This document shows positions 26,155 to 34,728 of a DNA stretch of 64,000 nt, one piece after another. The DNA is from Mycobacterium sp. E2479 (GTDB lineage: Bacteria; Actinomycetota; Actinomycetes; Mycobacteriales; Mycobacteriaceae). The stretch is taken from positions 17,871 to 81,870 of the forward strand of contig NZ_LZJR01000121.1 of NCBI RefSeq assembly GCF_001667925.1, read 5' to 3'. Both the position numbers and the translations under genes were made by a program. The notes below the pieces were generated by a model. It was not told the DNA's origin. It saw only the letters and a program-made list of their open reading frames with translations, and ran no database searches. Each line of letters starts with the position of its first letter. Within the stretch, counting starts at the first letter, position 1.

Positions 26155-27915
26155 CTACTGCTCAGCAGTCGAGCGATCGGGTTCGGTTCGCGGACCGAAG
26201 CCCTTGGGCGACTCGAGAGCCGTGGCGTGGCGGCCCACGTGCGCCTCAGCGCGAAGCCGCTCCACCATGTGTGGGTAGTGCAATTCGAATGCCGGGCGCT
26301 CCGAACGGATCCGGGGCAGCTCGGTGAAGTTGTGCCGCGGCGGCGGGCAGCTGGTCGCCCACTCCAGAGAGTTGCCATAGCCCCACGGGTCGTCGACCGT
26401 GACGACCTCGCCGTAACGCCAGCTCTTGAAGACGTTCCAGACGAACGGGAACATCGACGCGCCCAGGATGAAGGCGCCCACCGTGGAGGCGACGTTGTAG
26501 GGCTGGAAGCCGTCGCTGGGCAGGTAGTCGGCATAGCGACGCGGCATGCCGAGATCGCCCAGCCAGTGCTGCACCAGGAAGGTGGTGTGGAACCCGATGA
26601 AGGTCAGCCAGAAGTGGAGCTTGCCCAATCGCTCGTCGAGCAGCCGGCCCGTCATCTTCGGGAACCAGAAGTACACCCCTGCGAACGTGGCGAACACGAT
26701 GGTGCCGAACAGCACGTAGTGGAAGTGCGCGACCACGAAATAGCTGTCTGTCACGTGGAAGTCCAGCGGCGGGCTGGCCAGCAGCACGCCGGTCAGACCA
26801 CCCAGCAGGAAGGTGAGGAGGAAGCCGATGCAGAACAGCATCGGCGTCTCAAAGGTCAACTGCCCCTTCCACATCGTGCCGATCCAGTTGAAGAACTTGA
26901 TCCCGGTCGGCACCGCGATCAGATAGGTCATGAACGAGAAGAACGGCAGCAGAACGGCTCCCGTGGCGAACATGTGGTGCGCCCACACCGCGACCGACAG
27001 GGCGGCGATCGACAGGGTCGCGTAGACCAGGGTGGTGTAACCGAAGACCGGCTTGCGCGAGAACACCGGGAAGATCTCGGTCACGATGCCGAAGAACGGT
27101 AGCGCGATGATGTACACCTCGGGGTGACCGAAGAACCAGAACAGGTGTTGCCACAACAAGACTCCGCCATTGGCCGCGTCGTAGACATGGGCACCTAGAT
27201 GTCGATCGGCGGCCAGCCCGAACAGCGCCGCTGTCAGGATCGGGAACGCGATCAGAATCAGGATCGAGGTGACCAGGATGTTCCAGGTGAAGATCGGCAT
27301 CCGGAACATCGTCATCCCGGGCGCACGCATGCACACCACAGTGGTGATCATGTTGACCGCACCCAGGATGGTGCCCAGACCCGCGACGATCAGGCCGGTG
27401 ATCCAGAGGTCGCCCCCGGCGCCGGGTGAGTGCACGGCATCAGACAGGGGCGTGTATGCGGTCCAGCCGAAATCGGCGGCCCCGCCCGGCACAATGAAAC
27501 CGGAGGCCGCGATCAACCCGCCGAACAGGAACAGCCAGAAGGAGAAGGCGTTCAGTCGGGGGAAGGCCACGTCTGGCGCGCCGATCTGCAACGGCAGCAC
27601 CAGGTTGGCGAATCCGAACACCACCGGGGTGGCATACAGCAGCAGCATGATCGTGCCGTGCATGGTGAACAGCTGGTTGAACTGTTCGTTCGACAGGAAC
27701 TGCAGCCCGGGAGCGGCGAGCTCGGTGCGCATCAGCAACGCCATCAGCCCGCCTATGAAGAAGAAGGCGAAGCAGGTGACCGTGTACATGATGCCGATCA
27801 TCTTGTGATCGGTGGTGGTGATCAGTTTGTAGACGAGGTTCCCTTTGGGGCCCATGCGGTCCGGGTACGGACGAACGGCCTCGAGTTCACCCAAGGGGGG
27901 CGCTTCGGCTGTCAA
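26155..27915 (-). CDS. ctaD: Cytochrome c oxidase subunit I (aa3 type)
   Basis: This is the catalytic subunit of the aa3 terminal oxidase, a 12-helix membrane protein. Visible markers are the low-spin haem His in LFTMHGTIMLLLY, the CuB/proton-channel HPEVYIIALP, the CuB His pair WAHHMFATG, and HFHYVLFGTI. TTG 27915 is chosen because GGAG at 27922-27925 is six bases upstream and the product then begins with TAEAPPLGELE like known mycobacterial CtaD; another TTG lies at 27927. About 586 residues. Confidence 0.95.
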   Translation of the reverse strand: MTAEAPPLGELEAVRPYPDRMGPKGNLVYKLITTTDHKMIGIMYTVTCFAFFFIGGLMALLMRTELAAPGLQFLSNEQFNQLFTMHGTIMLLLYATPVVFGFANLVLPLQIGAPDVAFPRLNAFSFWLFLFGGLIAASGFIVPGGAADFGWTAYTPLSDAVHSPGAGGDLWITGLIVAGLGTILGAVNMITTVVCMRAPGMTMFRMPIFTWNILVTSILILIAFPILTAALFGLAADRHLGAHVYDAANGGVLLWQHLFWFFGHPEVYIIALPFFGIVTEIFPVFSRKPVFGYTTLVYATLSIAALSVAVWAHHMFATGAVLLPFFSFMTYLIAVPTGIKFFNWIGTMWKGQLTFETPMLFCIGFLLTFLLGGLTGVLLASPPLDFHVTDSYFVVAHFHYVLFGTIVFATFAGVYFWFPKMTGRLLDERLGKLHFWLTFIGFHTTFLVQHWLGDLGMPRRYADYLPSDGFQPYNVASTVGAFILGASMFPFVWNVFKSWRYGEVVTVDDPWGYGNSLEWATSCPPPRHNFTELPRIRSERPAFELHYPHMVERLRAEAHVGRHATALESPKGFGPRTEPDRSTAEQ

Positions 27916-28078
27916 CAGCTTCTCCAAACATCCAGATCGGACACTGGCCCAAAAATCGGTATTGAGACGAATCTTAGCCGTCGATTATGGTGCCGTCAGG
28001 GCTGGTCCTACAAACTGTCGTAAATGGCTCGCCGATGCGGCGTGTCCGTCGGCGCGGAGCCGTCACGCTGGCTGAATG

Positions 28079-28123
28079 GTGGCGACCCGCGTCGCCCGGC
28101 TCCGCCGCGCTCGCGATCGCCAT
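28079..28123 (-). repeat. Single copy of the 45-bp dispersed repeat
   Basis: This copy matches the 19347 and 49456 repeats in reverse orientation: it begins GTGGCGACCCGC and ends GCGATCGCCAT, with the last base pair of the terminal inverted repeat lost. It lies in the 234-bp divergent region between ctaD and fecB, 26 bases before the fecB start. Confidence 0.78.
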
Positions 28124-28149
28124 GCTGGCCGGATGTTAGCGTCTGACGC

Positions 28150-29256
28150 GTGTTGTTCGGCGCCCTCAGGCCCGCCCGGCCGGCCGCGACGACCGCGGTT
28201 GCGGCGGCGCTCATCGTGGCCTGCGGGGGCTGCGGATCCGGTAAGCACACCGGCGAGACGCCGGCCCGTTCCCTGGTCACCCCCACCACCCAAATCGCCG
28301 GCGCCGGCGTGCTCGGAAACGACCGCCGCCCCGACAACTCGTGCGCGCGAGACGCCGCCGCGGCGGAACCGGGCTCCGCGAAACGGCCAGTCCACAACGC
28401 CGCAGGCGTCGAACCGGACGTCGTGCAGGTGCCCGCCGACCCGCAGCGCATCGTGGTGCTCTCCGGCGACCAGCTCGACACGATATGTGCGCTGGGCCTG
28501 CAGTCGCGGGTGGTCGGTGCGGCATTACCGGACGGGTCCTCGAGTCAACCCGCGTATCTTGGTGGCGCGGTGCACGCCGTACCCGCGGTCGGGACCCGCT
28601 CCCACCCGGACCTGAACGCGATCACCGCCGCCCACCCCGACCTGATCCTGGGGTCCCAGGGTCTGACGCCGACGCTGTATCCGCAGCTGACCGCGATCGC
28701 CCCGACGGTGTTCACGGCCGCACCGGGCGCGGCGTGGCAGGACAACCTGCGCGCCGTTGGCGCCGCAACCGGCCGCGGTGCCGCGGTAACCGGGTTGATC
28801 AGCGGTTTTTCCCAGCGTGCCACCGACGTCGGCGCGCGGCATGACGCTTCCCATTTCCAGGCGTCGATCGTGCAGCTGACGACGGGCACGATCCGGGTAT
28901 ACGGCGCCAACAACTTTCCCGCCGGCGTGCTCGGTGCGGTTGGCGTGGACCGGCCGGCCTCTCAGCGGTTCACCGACAAGCCCTACATCGAGATCGCGGC
29001 CACCGACGCGGACCTGGTGAAGAATCCTGACCTATCGATGGCGGACGCCGACGTCGTCTACGTGTCCTGCGACAGCCCGGCCGCCGCCGATCGGGCCGCC
29101 ACGATCCTCGACAGCAACCCGTGGCGCAAGCTGTCGGCCAACCGGGATAACCGGGTCTACATCGTCAACAACGAGATATGGCAAACAGGCGAAGGCCTGA
29201 TCGCCGCCCGCGGCATCCTCGACGATTTGCGCCTGGTGAACGCACCGATCAACTGA
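28150..29256 (+). CDS. fecB: Iron/haem-uptake substrate-binding lipoprotein
   Basis: This periplasmic-binding-protein-type lipoprotein has 368 residues. The N-terminus has a hydrophobic signal ending LIVACGGC, with the lipid-bearing Cys at 25 or 28. The mature part follows the FecB/BtuF fold: QRIVVLSGDQLDTICALGLQSRVVGA, NPDLILGSQG-type HPDLILGSQGLTPTLYPQL, and a C-terminal NPWRKLSANRDNRVYIVNNEIW. The mycobacterial homologue is linked to siderophore and haem iron uptake. GTG 28150 starts it. Confidence 0.9.
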   Translation: MLFGALRPARPAATTAVAAALIVACGGCGSGKHTGETPARSLVTPTTQIAGAGVLGNDRRPDNSCARDAAAAEPGSAKRPVHNAAGVEPDVVQVPADPQRIVVLSGDQLDTICALGLQSRVVGAALPDGSSSQPAYLGGAVHAVPAVGTRSHPDLNAITAAHPDLILGSQGLTPTLYPQLTAIAPTVFTAAPGAAWQDNLRAVGAATGRGAAVTGLISGFSQRATDVGARHDASHFQASIVQLTTGTIRVYGANNFPAGVLGAVGVDRPASQRFTDKPYIEIAATDADLVKNPDLSMADADVVYVSCDSPAAADRAATILDSNPWRKLSANRDNRVYIVNNEIWQTGEGLIAARGILDDLRLVNAPIN

Positions 29257-29375
29257 CGGCGCCCGACCAAAACGCATACATCGTCACAACGTGATATTCG
29301 CCCGGGCGTTGGCGGAATAACTTTTACCCTAGCTAAACTTCTTAGTTGACGTATCGAATCGAAGAGGGATTTTTC

Positions 29376-30416
29376 ATGAGCACAGTTTCGGCGTACGCGG
29401 CCACCTCGCCGACGGCACCGCTGACCAAGACCACCATCGAGCGACGTGAGCCGGGTCCACACGATGTGGCCATCGACATCAAGTTCGCCGGGATCTGCCA
29501 CTCCGACATCCACACGGCCAAAGGCGAATGGGGCACACCGCATTACCCGCTGGTGGTGGGCCACGAGATCGCCGGCGTCGTCACCGCAGTCGGATCCGAC
29601 GTCACCAAGCACAAGGTCGGCGACCACGTCGGCGTCGGCTGCATGGTGAATTCCTGCGGGCAGTGCAGGAGTTGTAATGCCGGCCTCGAGCAGTACTGCA
29701 GCCGAGGCACGATCTTCACCTATAACGCCACTGACAAGGACGGCACGACGACCCAGGGCGGCTACAGCCAGGCGATCGTCGTTGACGAAAACTTCGTCTT
29801 GCGCATCCCCGACTCGCTGCCGCTGGACAAGGCGGCGCCGCTGCTGTGCGCGGGCATCACGCTGTTCTCCCCGCTGCGGCACTGGAAAGTCTGCCAAGAC
29901 ACCCGCCTGGCGATCATCGGCCTCGGCGGGCTGGGCCACATGGGCGTCAAGCTCGGCGCGGCGATGGGCGCCGAAGTGACGGTGCTGTCGCAATCACTAA
30001 AGAAGATGGAGGACGGGCTGCGGCTGGGCGCCAAGCACTACTACGCCACCGCCGAGCGCGAAACGTTCAAGAAATTGCGCAACAGCTTCGACGTCGTCCT
30101 GAACACCGTCTCGGCGAACCTGCACCTCAATGACTATCTGAGCCTGCTCGACGTCGACGGCACGCTTGTCGAGTTGGGCATTCCCGAACACCCCATGGAG
30201 GTAGGTGCGTTCTCGCTTGCGCTGGCGCGCCGCAGCCTATCGGGGTCGAACATCGGCGGCATCGCCGAGACCCAGGAGATGCTGGATTTCTGCGCCGAGC
30301 ACGACGTGACGCCCGAAATCGAGCTCATCGAGCCCGACTACATCAACGAAGCCTACGAGCGCGTCCTGTCCAGCGACGTGCGCTACCGCTTCGTCATCGA
30401 TATCTCGAAGCTGTAG
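29376..30416 (+). CDS. adhC: Zinc-dependent (NADP) alcohol dehydrogenase
   Basis: This medium-chain dehydrogenase has 346 residues. Catalytic zinc ligands are in GICHSDIH and GHEIAG; the structural zinc lobe is CGQCRSCNAGLEQYC; the cofactor fold is LAIIGLGGLGHMGVKLG. It resembles the cinnamyl-alcohol/NADP branch. ATG 29376 follows GAAGAGGGA at 29361-29369 with good spacing, so the in-frame upstream codons are not needed. Mycobacterial AdhC is thought to reduce aldehydes. Confidence 0.94.
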   Translation: MSTVSAYAATSPTAPLTKTTIERREPGPHDVAIDIKFAGICHSDIHTAKGEWGTPHYPLVVGHEIAGVVTAVGSDVTKHKVGDHVGVGCMVNSCGQCRSCNAGLEQYCSRGTIFTYNATDKDGTTTQGGYSQAIVVDENFVLRIPDSLPLDKAAPLLCAGITLFSPLRHWKVCQDTRLAIIGLGGLGHMGVKLGAAMGAEVTVLSQSLKKMEDGLRLGAKHYYATAERETFKKLRNSFDVVLNTVSANLHLNDYLSLLDVDGTLVELGIPEHPMEVGAFSLALARRSLSGSNIGGIAETQEMLDFCAEHDVTPEIELIEPDYINEAYERVLSSDVRYRFVIDISKL

Positions 30417-30430
30417 GCACGCTGCCGTGC

Positions 30431-30856
30431 TTACAGCGCGACGCCCGGAGCGCTGTTCGAGGCCACACCGCGAGCGGCGATCTCCGCGGCCTCACCCCAC
30501 TCGTCACCGGGGATGACTTCGCTGACGTCGATGCCGGCCAGCGGCCATCCGGCCGCCGCAAGCCTGGCGGCGACCCGGATGATGTTCTCCGGCCCGGCGT
30601 CGTAGTGCGTCATGTCGGAGATGAAATGGGCGATCTCGTCACGGTCGATAACGCCGTCGGCGATCGCCGCGGAGCCGTTGACGGCGATGTTGTGGACCAC
30701 CTCGGCGATTTGTTCCTCGGTCAATGGGGTGCTGCGCAGCAGCGCCAACAGCGGCACGCGGTCGGGCCCGGGGACGCCCTCGGGGTAGCCCGCGCGCAGC
30801 CAGCGCAGCACGGAGCGGCAGAAGTTGCTGGTGTGAGAGGCGGCGGTATTCGTCAC
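30431..30856 (-). CDS. DUF3349-type protein, Rv3046c-like
   Basis: This 141-residue cytoplasmic protein has the DUF3349 pattern: FCRSVLRWLRAGYPEGVPGPDRVPLLALLRSTPLTEEQIAEVV, then VIDRDEIAHFISDMTHYDAGPENIIRVAARLAAAGWPLAGI. GTG 30856 starts it. It converges with adhC, 14 bases apart. Function unknown; the order matches Rv3046c next to adhC. Confidence 0.82.
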   Translation of the reverse strand: MTNTAASHTSNFCRSVLRWLRAGYPEGVPGPDRVPLLALLRSTPLTEEQIAEVVHNIAVNGSAAIADGVIDRDEIAHFISDMTHYDAGPENIIRVAARLAAAGWPLAGIDVSEVIPGDEWGEAAEIAARGVASNSAPGVAL

Positions 30857-31105
30857 CCCAACAGTGTCAGGGCAGCCGTGTCGCCCGCGCTACCGCGGCG
30901 CAAGTCCGTCCAGACAATTCATACGCCGTTTACCCGGCTAGACCTGTCCTTCGCCGTGCACGATCCCGCTGGCAGTTACGCCTGGTTGTCGAGTGCGCCA
31001 TGTGGCCACAGCAAGCGCAGTGCTCTCGTGAGGACCACGGGCTACTGGCACTGGTCAACGTGATTTTCTAAGGTCGGCGCCCTTCTTGCAGAGTACAGTC
31101 GAGCC

Positions 31106-31435
31106 ATGACGACTCCGTCCGCGAAGAACCGGAAACCCCCCATTGTTTCTGTGAGTATTGGGAACCCGAATAATTCGGCGCCGAGCGTTCCGAGGCCGTC
31201 TGATCCGGCCGAGTCGTTTCAACGCGGCATCGGCGCCCGCTTGCGGGGAATGGGCCTGGGGGTGCAGACTCAGCCCCTTCGGGAGATGCGCCTCCAAATG
31301 GGTCTGGACATGCAGGTTGTCTACTTCATGGTCCGCGTGCCGGTGGCCGGCGGCGTAACGCTGCGCTTGCCGGTGATGGCGACTTTCAAACCCAGGATCT
31401 ATTCGCCGACGCAGGCGCAACATCTCTCCGAATAG
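31106..31435 (+). CDS. Hypothetical protein, accessory
   Basis: This 109-residue protein has a Pro/Ser-rich N-terminal third (KNRKPPIVSVSIGNPNNSAPSVPRPSDP) and a C-terminal part with MRLQMGLDMQVVYFMVRVPVAGGVTLRLPVM. No signal, helix bundle or known motif is seen. Codon use is less GC-biased than in neighbouring core genes, suggesting a later arrival. It opens a 1.2-kb stretch between the Rv3046c-like gene and nrdF2 that I cannot relate to known conserved genes. Confidence 0.5.
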   Translation: MTTPSAKNRKPPIVSVSIGNPNNSAPSVPRPSDPAESFQRGIGARLRGMGLGVQTQPLREMRLQMGLDMQVVYFMVRVPVAGGVTLRLPVMATFKPRIYSPTQAQHLSE

Positions 31436-31504
31436 CGTGCCTACCCGTAGCTTGATCGAGTACGTGATTCCGCTGTTCAAGGTAAATCAACCGGGGGAAC
31501 GGGC

Positions 31505-31786
31505 ATGGTAGCCGAGAATGACGGTGAGCACGGGCGCGACGTGAGCATCCCCACCGATTCGGGTGGCGAAAGCATCGCTACGCAGGCCGTGAACGTGGGT
31601 CTTGAGGTGTTCAGCGTGGTCATGTCGTTTCTTACCTGCGGAGCACTCCACATATACAGTGACCTACCGGGTGGCGAGAAGGTCGGCCGGACGTCGTTTA
31701 TCCAGGCGATCGTCAGTATCTTCCGCCACCACGACGATGACATGCGCACAATGGACGGGACTTCACCGGGCAGTGCCGAAGCCTGA
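31505..31786 (+). CDS. Hypothetical small protein, accessory
   Basis: This 93-residue protein starts at ATG 31505 after a GGGGGAACGGGC ribosome-binding stretch. It has an acidic N-terminus, a moderately hydrophobic centre (AVNVGLEVFSVVMSFLTCGALHIYSDL) and a His/Asp-rich tail (FRHHDDDMRTMDG). It is 69 bases downstream of the previous orphan gene and may share its transcript. No family recognised. It might be an amphipathic or single-pass membrane protein. Confidence 0.5.
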   Translation: MVAENDGEHGRDVSIPTDSGGESIATQAVNVGLEVFSVVMSFLTCGALHIYSDLPGGEKVGRTSFIQAIVSIFRHHDDDMRTMDGTSPGSAEA

Positions 31787-32089
31787 TCGAGCCCGTCCAC
31801 GGCAAGCCTCCGCGCTGGATGGGATGTCAAAACCGTTGCCGCGCATTTGGTTAGCGATTTCGTCGACGGATTCTGGCGCTTACTGACCAGCGGCATTCGC
31901 CATGGCAGCATCGATCGGGGGGCACGGCGAAGCGATCCAGGGGCCGGGAGAAGCGCTGATGTCGGCAGTATGCGGACGCCCCGTCGCATTCGACCGACTC
32001 GCCGCCCCGGGGTTGCTTCTACTGCAGTCTCGCCTCACCTGATTCGCGGCCGAGCATAGGCGGCGTCATTCAGCAGGGTCACTGACGAG
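31787..32089. other. Intergenic stretch without a supported gene
   Basis: About 300 bases between the orphan small gene and the nrdF2 stop. Reading frames on both strands are open in part but have no recognisable protein content or ribosome-binding site. No repeat or hairpin of note was seen. Confidence 0.5.
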
Positions 32090-33064
32090 TCAGAAGTCCC
32101 AGTCCTCGTCCTCGGTGACGACGGCCTTGCCGATCACGTACGACGAGCCCGAGCCGGAGAAGAAGTCGTGGTTCTCGTCGGCGTTGGGTGACAGCGCGGA
32201 CAGAATCGCCGGGTTGACGTCGGTCTCGTCGCGCGGGAACAGCGCCTCGTAACCGAGGTTCATCAGCGCCTTGTTGGCGTTGTAGCGCAAGAATTTCTTG
32301 ACGTCCTCGGTCAGCCCGACCTCGTCGTAGAGGTCCTGGGTGTACTCGACCTCGTTGTCGTAGAGCTCGAAGAGCAGCTCGTAGGTGTAGTCCTTGAGCT
32401 CCTGCTTGCGCGTGTCGTCGACCAGCGCCAGGCCGCGCTGGTACTTGTAGCCGATGTAGTAACCGTGCACGGCCTCGTCGCGGATGATCAGGCGGATCAT
32501 GTCGGCCGTGTTGGTCAGCTTGGCGCGGCTCGACCAGTACATCGGCAGATAGAAGCCGGAGTAGAACAGGAAACTCTCCAGCAGGGTGGAGGCGACCTTG
32601 CGCTTGAGCGGTTCGTCGCCCTTATAGTACTGCATGACGATCTCGGCCTTGCGCTGCAGGTTGGGGTTTTCCTCCGACCAACGGAACGCGTCATCGATCT
32701 CGGCGGTCGAGCACAGCGTGGAGAAGATGTTGCTGTAGCTGCGCGCGTGCACGGACTCCATGAAGGCGATGTTGGTGTAGACCGCTTCTTCGTGCGGGGT
32801 CAACGCGTCCGGGATGAGGCTGACCGCCCCGACCGTGCCCTGGATCGTGTCCAGCAGCGTCAAGCCGGTGAAGACCCGCATGGTCATCTGCTTTTCGTGG
32901 GCAGTCAGGGTGCCCCAGGACGGCAGGTCGTTGGACACCGGCACCTTCTCGGGCAACCAGAAGTTGCCGGTCAGCCGGTCCCAGACCTCGGCGTCCTTTT
33001 CGTCTTGCAGTCGGTTCCAGTTGATCGCCGAAACGCGGTCGATCAGCTTCATGTTTTCGCTCAC
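32090..33064 (-). CDS. nrdF2: Class Ib ribonucleotide reductase beta subunit
   Basis: This 324-residue radical-generating subunit of the class Ib enzyme partners with NrdE. Metal-ligand helices are visible: MESVHARSYS (Glu, His), LESFLFYSGFY and IIRDEAVHGYYIGYK (Glu, His). The acidic C-terminus DEDWDF is the NrdE-docking tail. GTG 33064 starts it. As in M. tuberculosis it is separated from nrdHIE, here by about 14 kb. A NrdR-like box lies about 60 bases upstream. Confidence 0.96.
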   Translation of the reverse strand: MSENMKLIDRVSAINWNRLQDEKDAEVWDRLTGNFWLPEKVPVSNDLPSWGTLTAHEKQMTMRVFTGLTLLDTIQGTVGAVSLIPDALTPHEEAVYTNIAFMESVHARSYSNIFSTLCSTAEIDDAFRWSEENPNLQRKAEIVMQYYKGDEPLKRKVASTLLESFLFYSGFYLPMYWSSRAKLTNTADMIRLIIRDEAVHGYYIGYKYQRGLALVDDTRKQELKDYTYELLFELYDNEVEYTQDLYDEVGLTEDVKKFLRYNANKALMNLGYEALFPRDETDVNPAILSALSPNADENHDFFSGSGSSYVIGKAVVTEDEDWDF

Positions 33065-33124
33065 CAGAACCCCACTTCATACGCCATTTTTGCAGCCGGA
33101 TCGTTTGCTGCTCTTGGACCTCAA

Positions 33125-33140
33125 ACACTACCCCTGGGGG
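33125..33140. promoter_or_regulatory. NrdR-type box upstream of nrdF2
   Basis: ACACTACCCCTGGGGG lies 61-76 bases upstream of the nrdF2 start. It matches the box upstream of nrdH (50055-50070) at 13 of 16 positions and keeps the CACTA half of the dyad. NrdR represses ribonucleotide reductase genes through such boxes. The right half is degenerate here. Confidence 0.5.
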
Positions 33141-33199
33141 CCGACAAGCCGCCGCAGCACAAGAAGTAGTGTTCAGCGTGTCGCCCGAACCGGCACTGC

Positions 33200-33676
33200 C
33201 TACATGCCTAAGTGCGTGCGAAGCACCTCCGTGACGGCCTCCGGCGGCCCACTCACGTCGACCTGCGCGGCGCCCTGGCGCCCGAAAAGATACAGTACGA
33301 GTTCGCCCTGCCCACCGCTGAGTCGCGCCGTGGGTTTACCCGTCCGAACCGTCACCCGCTCCTTGGTTTCGGCCCACTCGATCTCGAGCCCGCACACGCG
33401 CAGCCGCCGACTCAGGAAGCGGCCGCCGCGGCAAACGTTGTGCCACAGGCCAGCGTCCATCGCGGGAAACAGGTTGCGGGGACCTCGCCCGTTGGCGTGG
33501 CGGACGTCCTCGGGATGGAAGAACTCGTTGAGATTCGCGCTGCGGCGCACCCATCCGATCCGGAAGAAGCCGACGGGCGGGCCGGACCGGATCCGCGCGA
33601 CCAGCCACGCGAAATCCCGCCGGCATGCCAATCCAGCGCGACGCCGCTCGGCGAATCGCTGGAACGGGCCCGGCAT
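33200..33676 (-). pseudogene. N-terminally truncated TIGR03085-type metal-binding protein
   Basis: The C-terminal 158 residues read like the TIGR03085/mycothiol-maleylpyruvate-isomerase-like family: WLVARIRSGPPV, then NLNEFFHPEDVRHANGRGPRNLFPAMDAGLW, and a closing GQGELVLYLFGRQGAAQVDVSGPPEAV. Full-length relatives have roughly 200 residues with an N-terminal His-bearing DinB-type helix bundle. Nothing resembling that part is encoded upstream, where only 76 bases separate ATG 33676 from the divergent SRPBCC gene. The 5' end has probably been replaced by the SRPBCC-TetR unit. A short functional product cannot be excluded. Confidence 0.6.
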
Positions 33677-33732
33677 AACGATGCACGCGCGCTCAACCCC
33701 CGCGTCGCATAAGGGGTAGGCAAGGCCGGCCA

Positions 33733-33758
33733 AAACATGTACCATTTGGTACATGTTT
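33733..33758. promoter_or_regulatory. 26-bp perfect palindrome spanning the SRPBCC start codon
   Basis: Arm AAACATGTACCA (33733-33744), two central T bases, then the exact reverse complement TGGTACATGTTT (33747-33758). The ATG of the SRPBCC gene (33753-33755) is inside the right arm. Length and symmetry fit a TetR dimer site, and the second gene of the operon is a TetR. Bound repressor would cover the start codon. Confidence 0.7.
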
Positions 33759-34199
33759 ACCGAAGACAGCATCGAGATCGACGCGCCACCGCAGCTGGTA
33801 TGGGACGTCTTCAGCGCTGTCGAGCGCTGGCCGGAGTGGACCGCGTCGGTGACTTCCCTGGTGGGGCAGGACGGTCCCGCCCTCGCCGTGGGCCGGCGGT
33901 TCGCGATCAAGCAGCCCGGCATGCAGAAGCTGGTCTGGCAGGTCACCGGGGTCGACCCGGGCACGTCCTGGACCTGGGTCCAGCGCACCCCCGGCGCGAA
34001 GGTCATCGCGCGCCACTTCGTGACCGCCCGGCCCGACGGCGGCACGCTGGTGCGCCAGGAACTCGACCAGCGCGGCGTACTTGGCGCGCTGGTCGGGCGG
34101 TTGATGGTCAAGAAGACCAAGCGCTTCCTCGAGATGGAGGCCCGGGGCCTCAAGGCGCGGTCTGAGCAACTCAGCCGCGCCGATGGCGCGCACTCCTGA
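33753..34199 (+). CDS. SRPBCC (polyketide cyclase/START-fold) protein
   Basis: This 148-residue protein is of the SRPBCC superfamily: FTEDSIEIDAPPQLVWDVFSAVERWPEWTASV opens it and WQVTGVDPGTSWTWVQRTPGAKVIARHFV forms the central strands. Such proteins bind hydrophobic ligands in a deep pocket. ATG 33753 is the only reasonable start and lies inside a 26-bp palindrome, so the transcript may be leaderless or have a very short leader. The 3' end overlaps the TetR gene by 17 bases. Confidence 0.82.
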   Translation: MFTEDSIEIDAPPQLVWDVFSAVERWPEWTASVTSLVGQDGPALAVGRRFAIKQPGMQKLVWQVTGVDPGTSWTWVQRTPGAKVIARHFVTARPDGGTLVRQELDQRGVLGALVGRLMVKKTKRFLEMEARGLKARSEQLSRADGAHS

Positions 34200-34728
34200 C
34201 GCCCAGCGGCGCCGGCAACTGCTCGACGCGCTGATCGAAGAGTTCGCCGCCGGCGGCATCGGCGACCGTTCCCTACGCGAGGTGGCCGGCGCGGTGGGCA
34301 CCAGCCATCGAATGCTGTTGCACCACTTCGGGTCCCGCGAGGATCTGCTGGTGGCGATCGTCGAGGAGGTCGAGCGCCGCCAGATGGCTGTCGTCCCCGA
34401 TCTGCCGATGAACCCGGCCGACGGCTTCGCCGCGATGTGGGCCGACGTTCGACTTCCCGACCTACGCCAGCTGGAGCGGCTCTTCTTCGAGTGCTACGCG
34501 CGCGCTGCCCAGGGCGAAAAGCCTTTCGCGCGAATGGTTCCCGGTGCCGTCGACGGCTGGCTGCGGGAAGTCGAGAAAATCGCCGACGCCCCAGTGGACC
34601 CCGCGATGGTGAGGTTGGGGCTTGCCGTCACCCGGGGCTTGCTCCTCGACCTGGTGGCCACCGACGATGAGGCCGGCGTGGACGCTGCCGCGCGGGCATT
34701 CATCGGGCTCTTGGCAGCAGCGAGATGA
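34183..34728 (+). CDS. TetR-family regulator
   Basis: This 181-residue protein has an N-terminal HTH: LLDALIEEFAAGGIGDRSLREVAGAVGTSHRMLLHHFGSREDLL. It follows the SRPBCC gene with a 17-base overlap, so the two form an operon. The perfect palindrome at 33733-33758 is the obvious autoregulatory operator. The ligand may be the same hydrophobic compound bound by the SRPBCC protein (inference). It ends convergently, overlapping the next TetR gene by 29 bases. Confidence 0.88.
   Translation: MARTPDAQRRRQLLDALIEEFAAGGIGDRSLREVAGAVGTSHRMLLHHFGSREDLLVAIVEEVERRQMAVVPDLPMNPADGFAAMWADVRLPDLRQLERLFFECYARAAQGEKPFARMVPGAVDGWLREVEKIADAPVDPAMVRLGLAVTRGLLLDLVATDDEAGVDAAARAFIGLLAAAR

Noticed and set aside
29290..29375. 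AT-richer sequence before adhC as a promoter
   Set aside because: There are TATA-like stretches, but no -35/-10 pair with convincing spacing, so no promoter is annotated.
31055..31989. Minus-strand frames opposite the two orphan small genes
   Set aside because: The plus-strand versions have better starts, ribosome-binding sites and more protein-like composition; the minus-strand products are Arg/Ser/Pro-rich.
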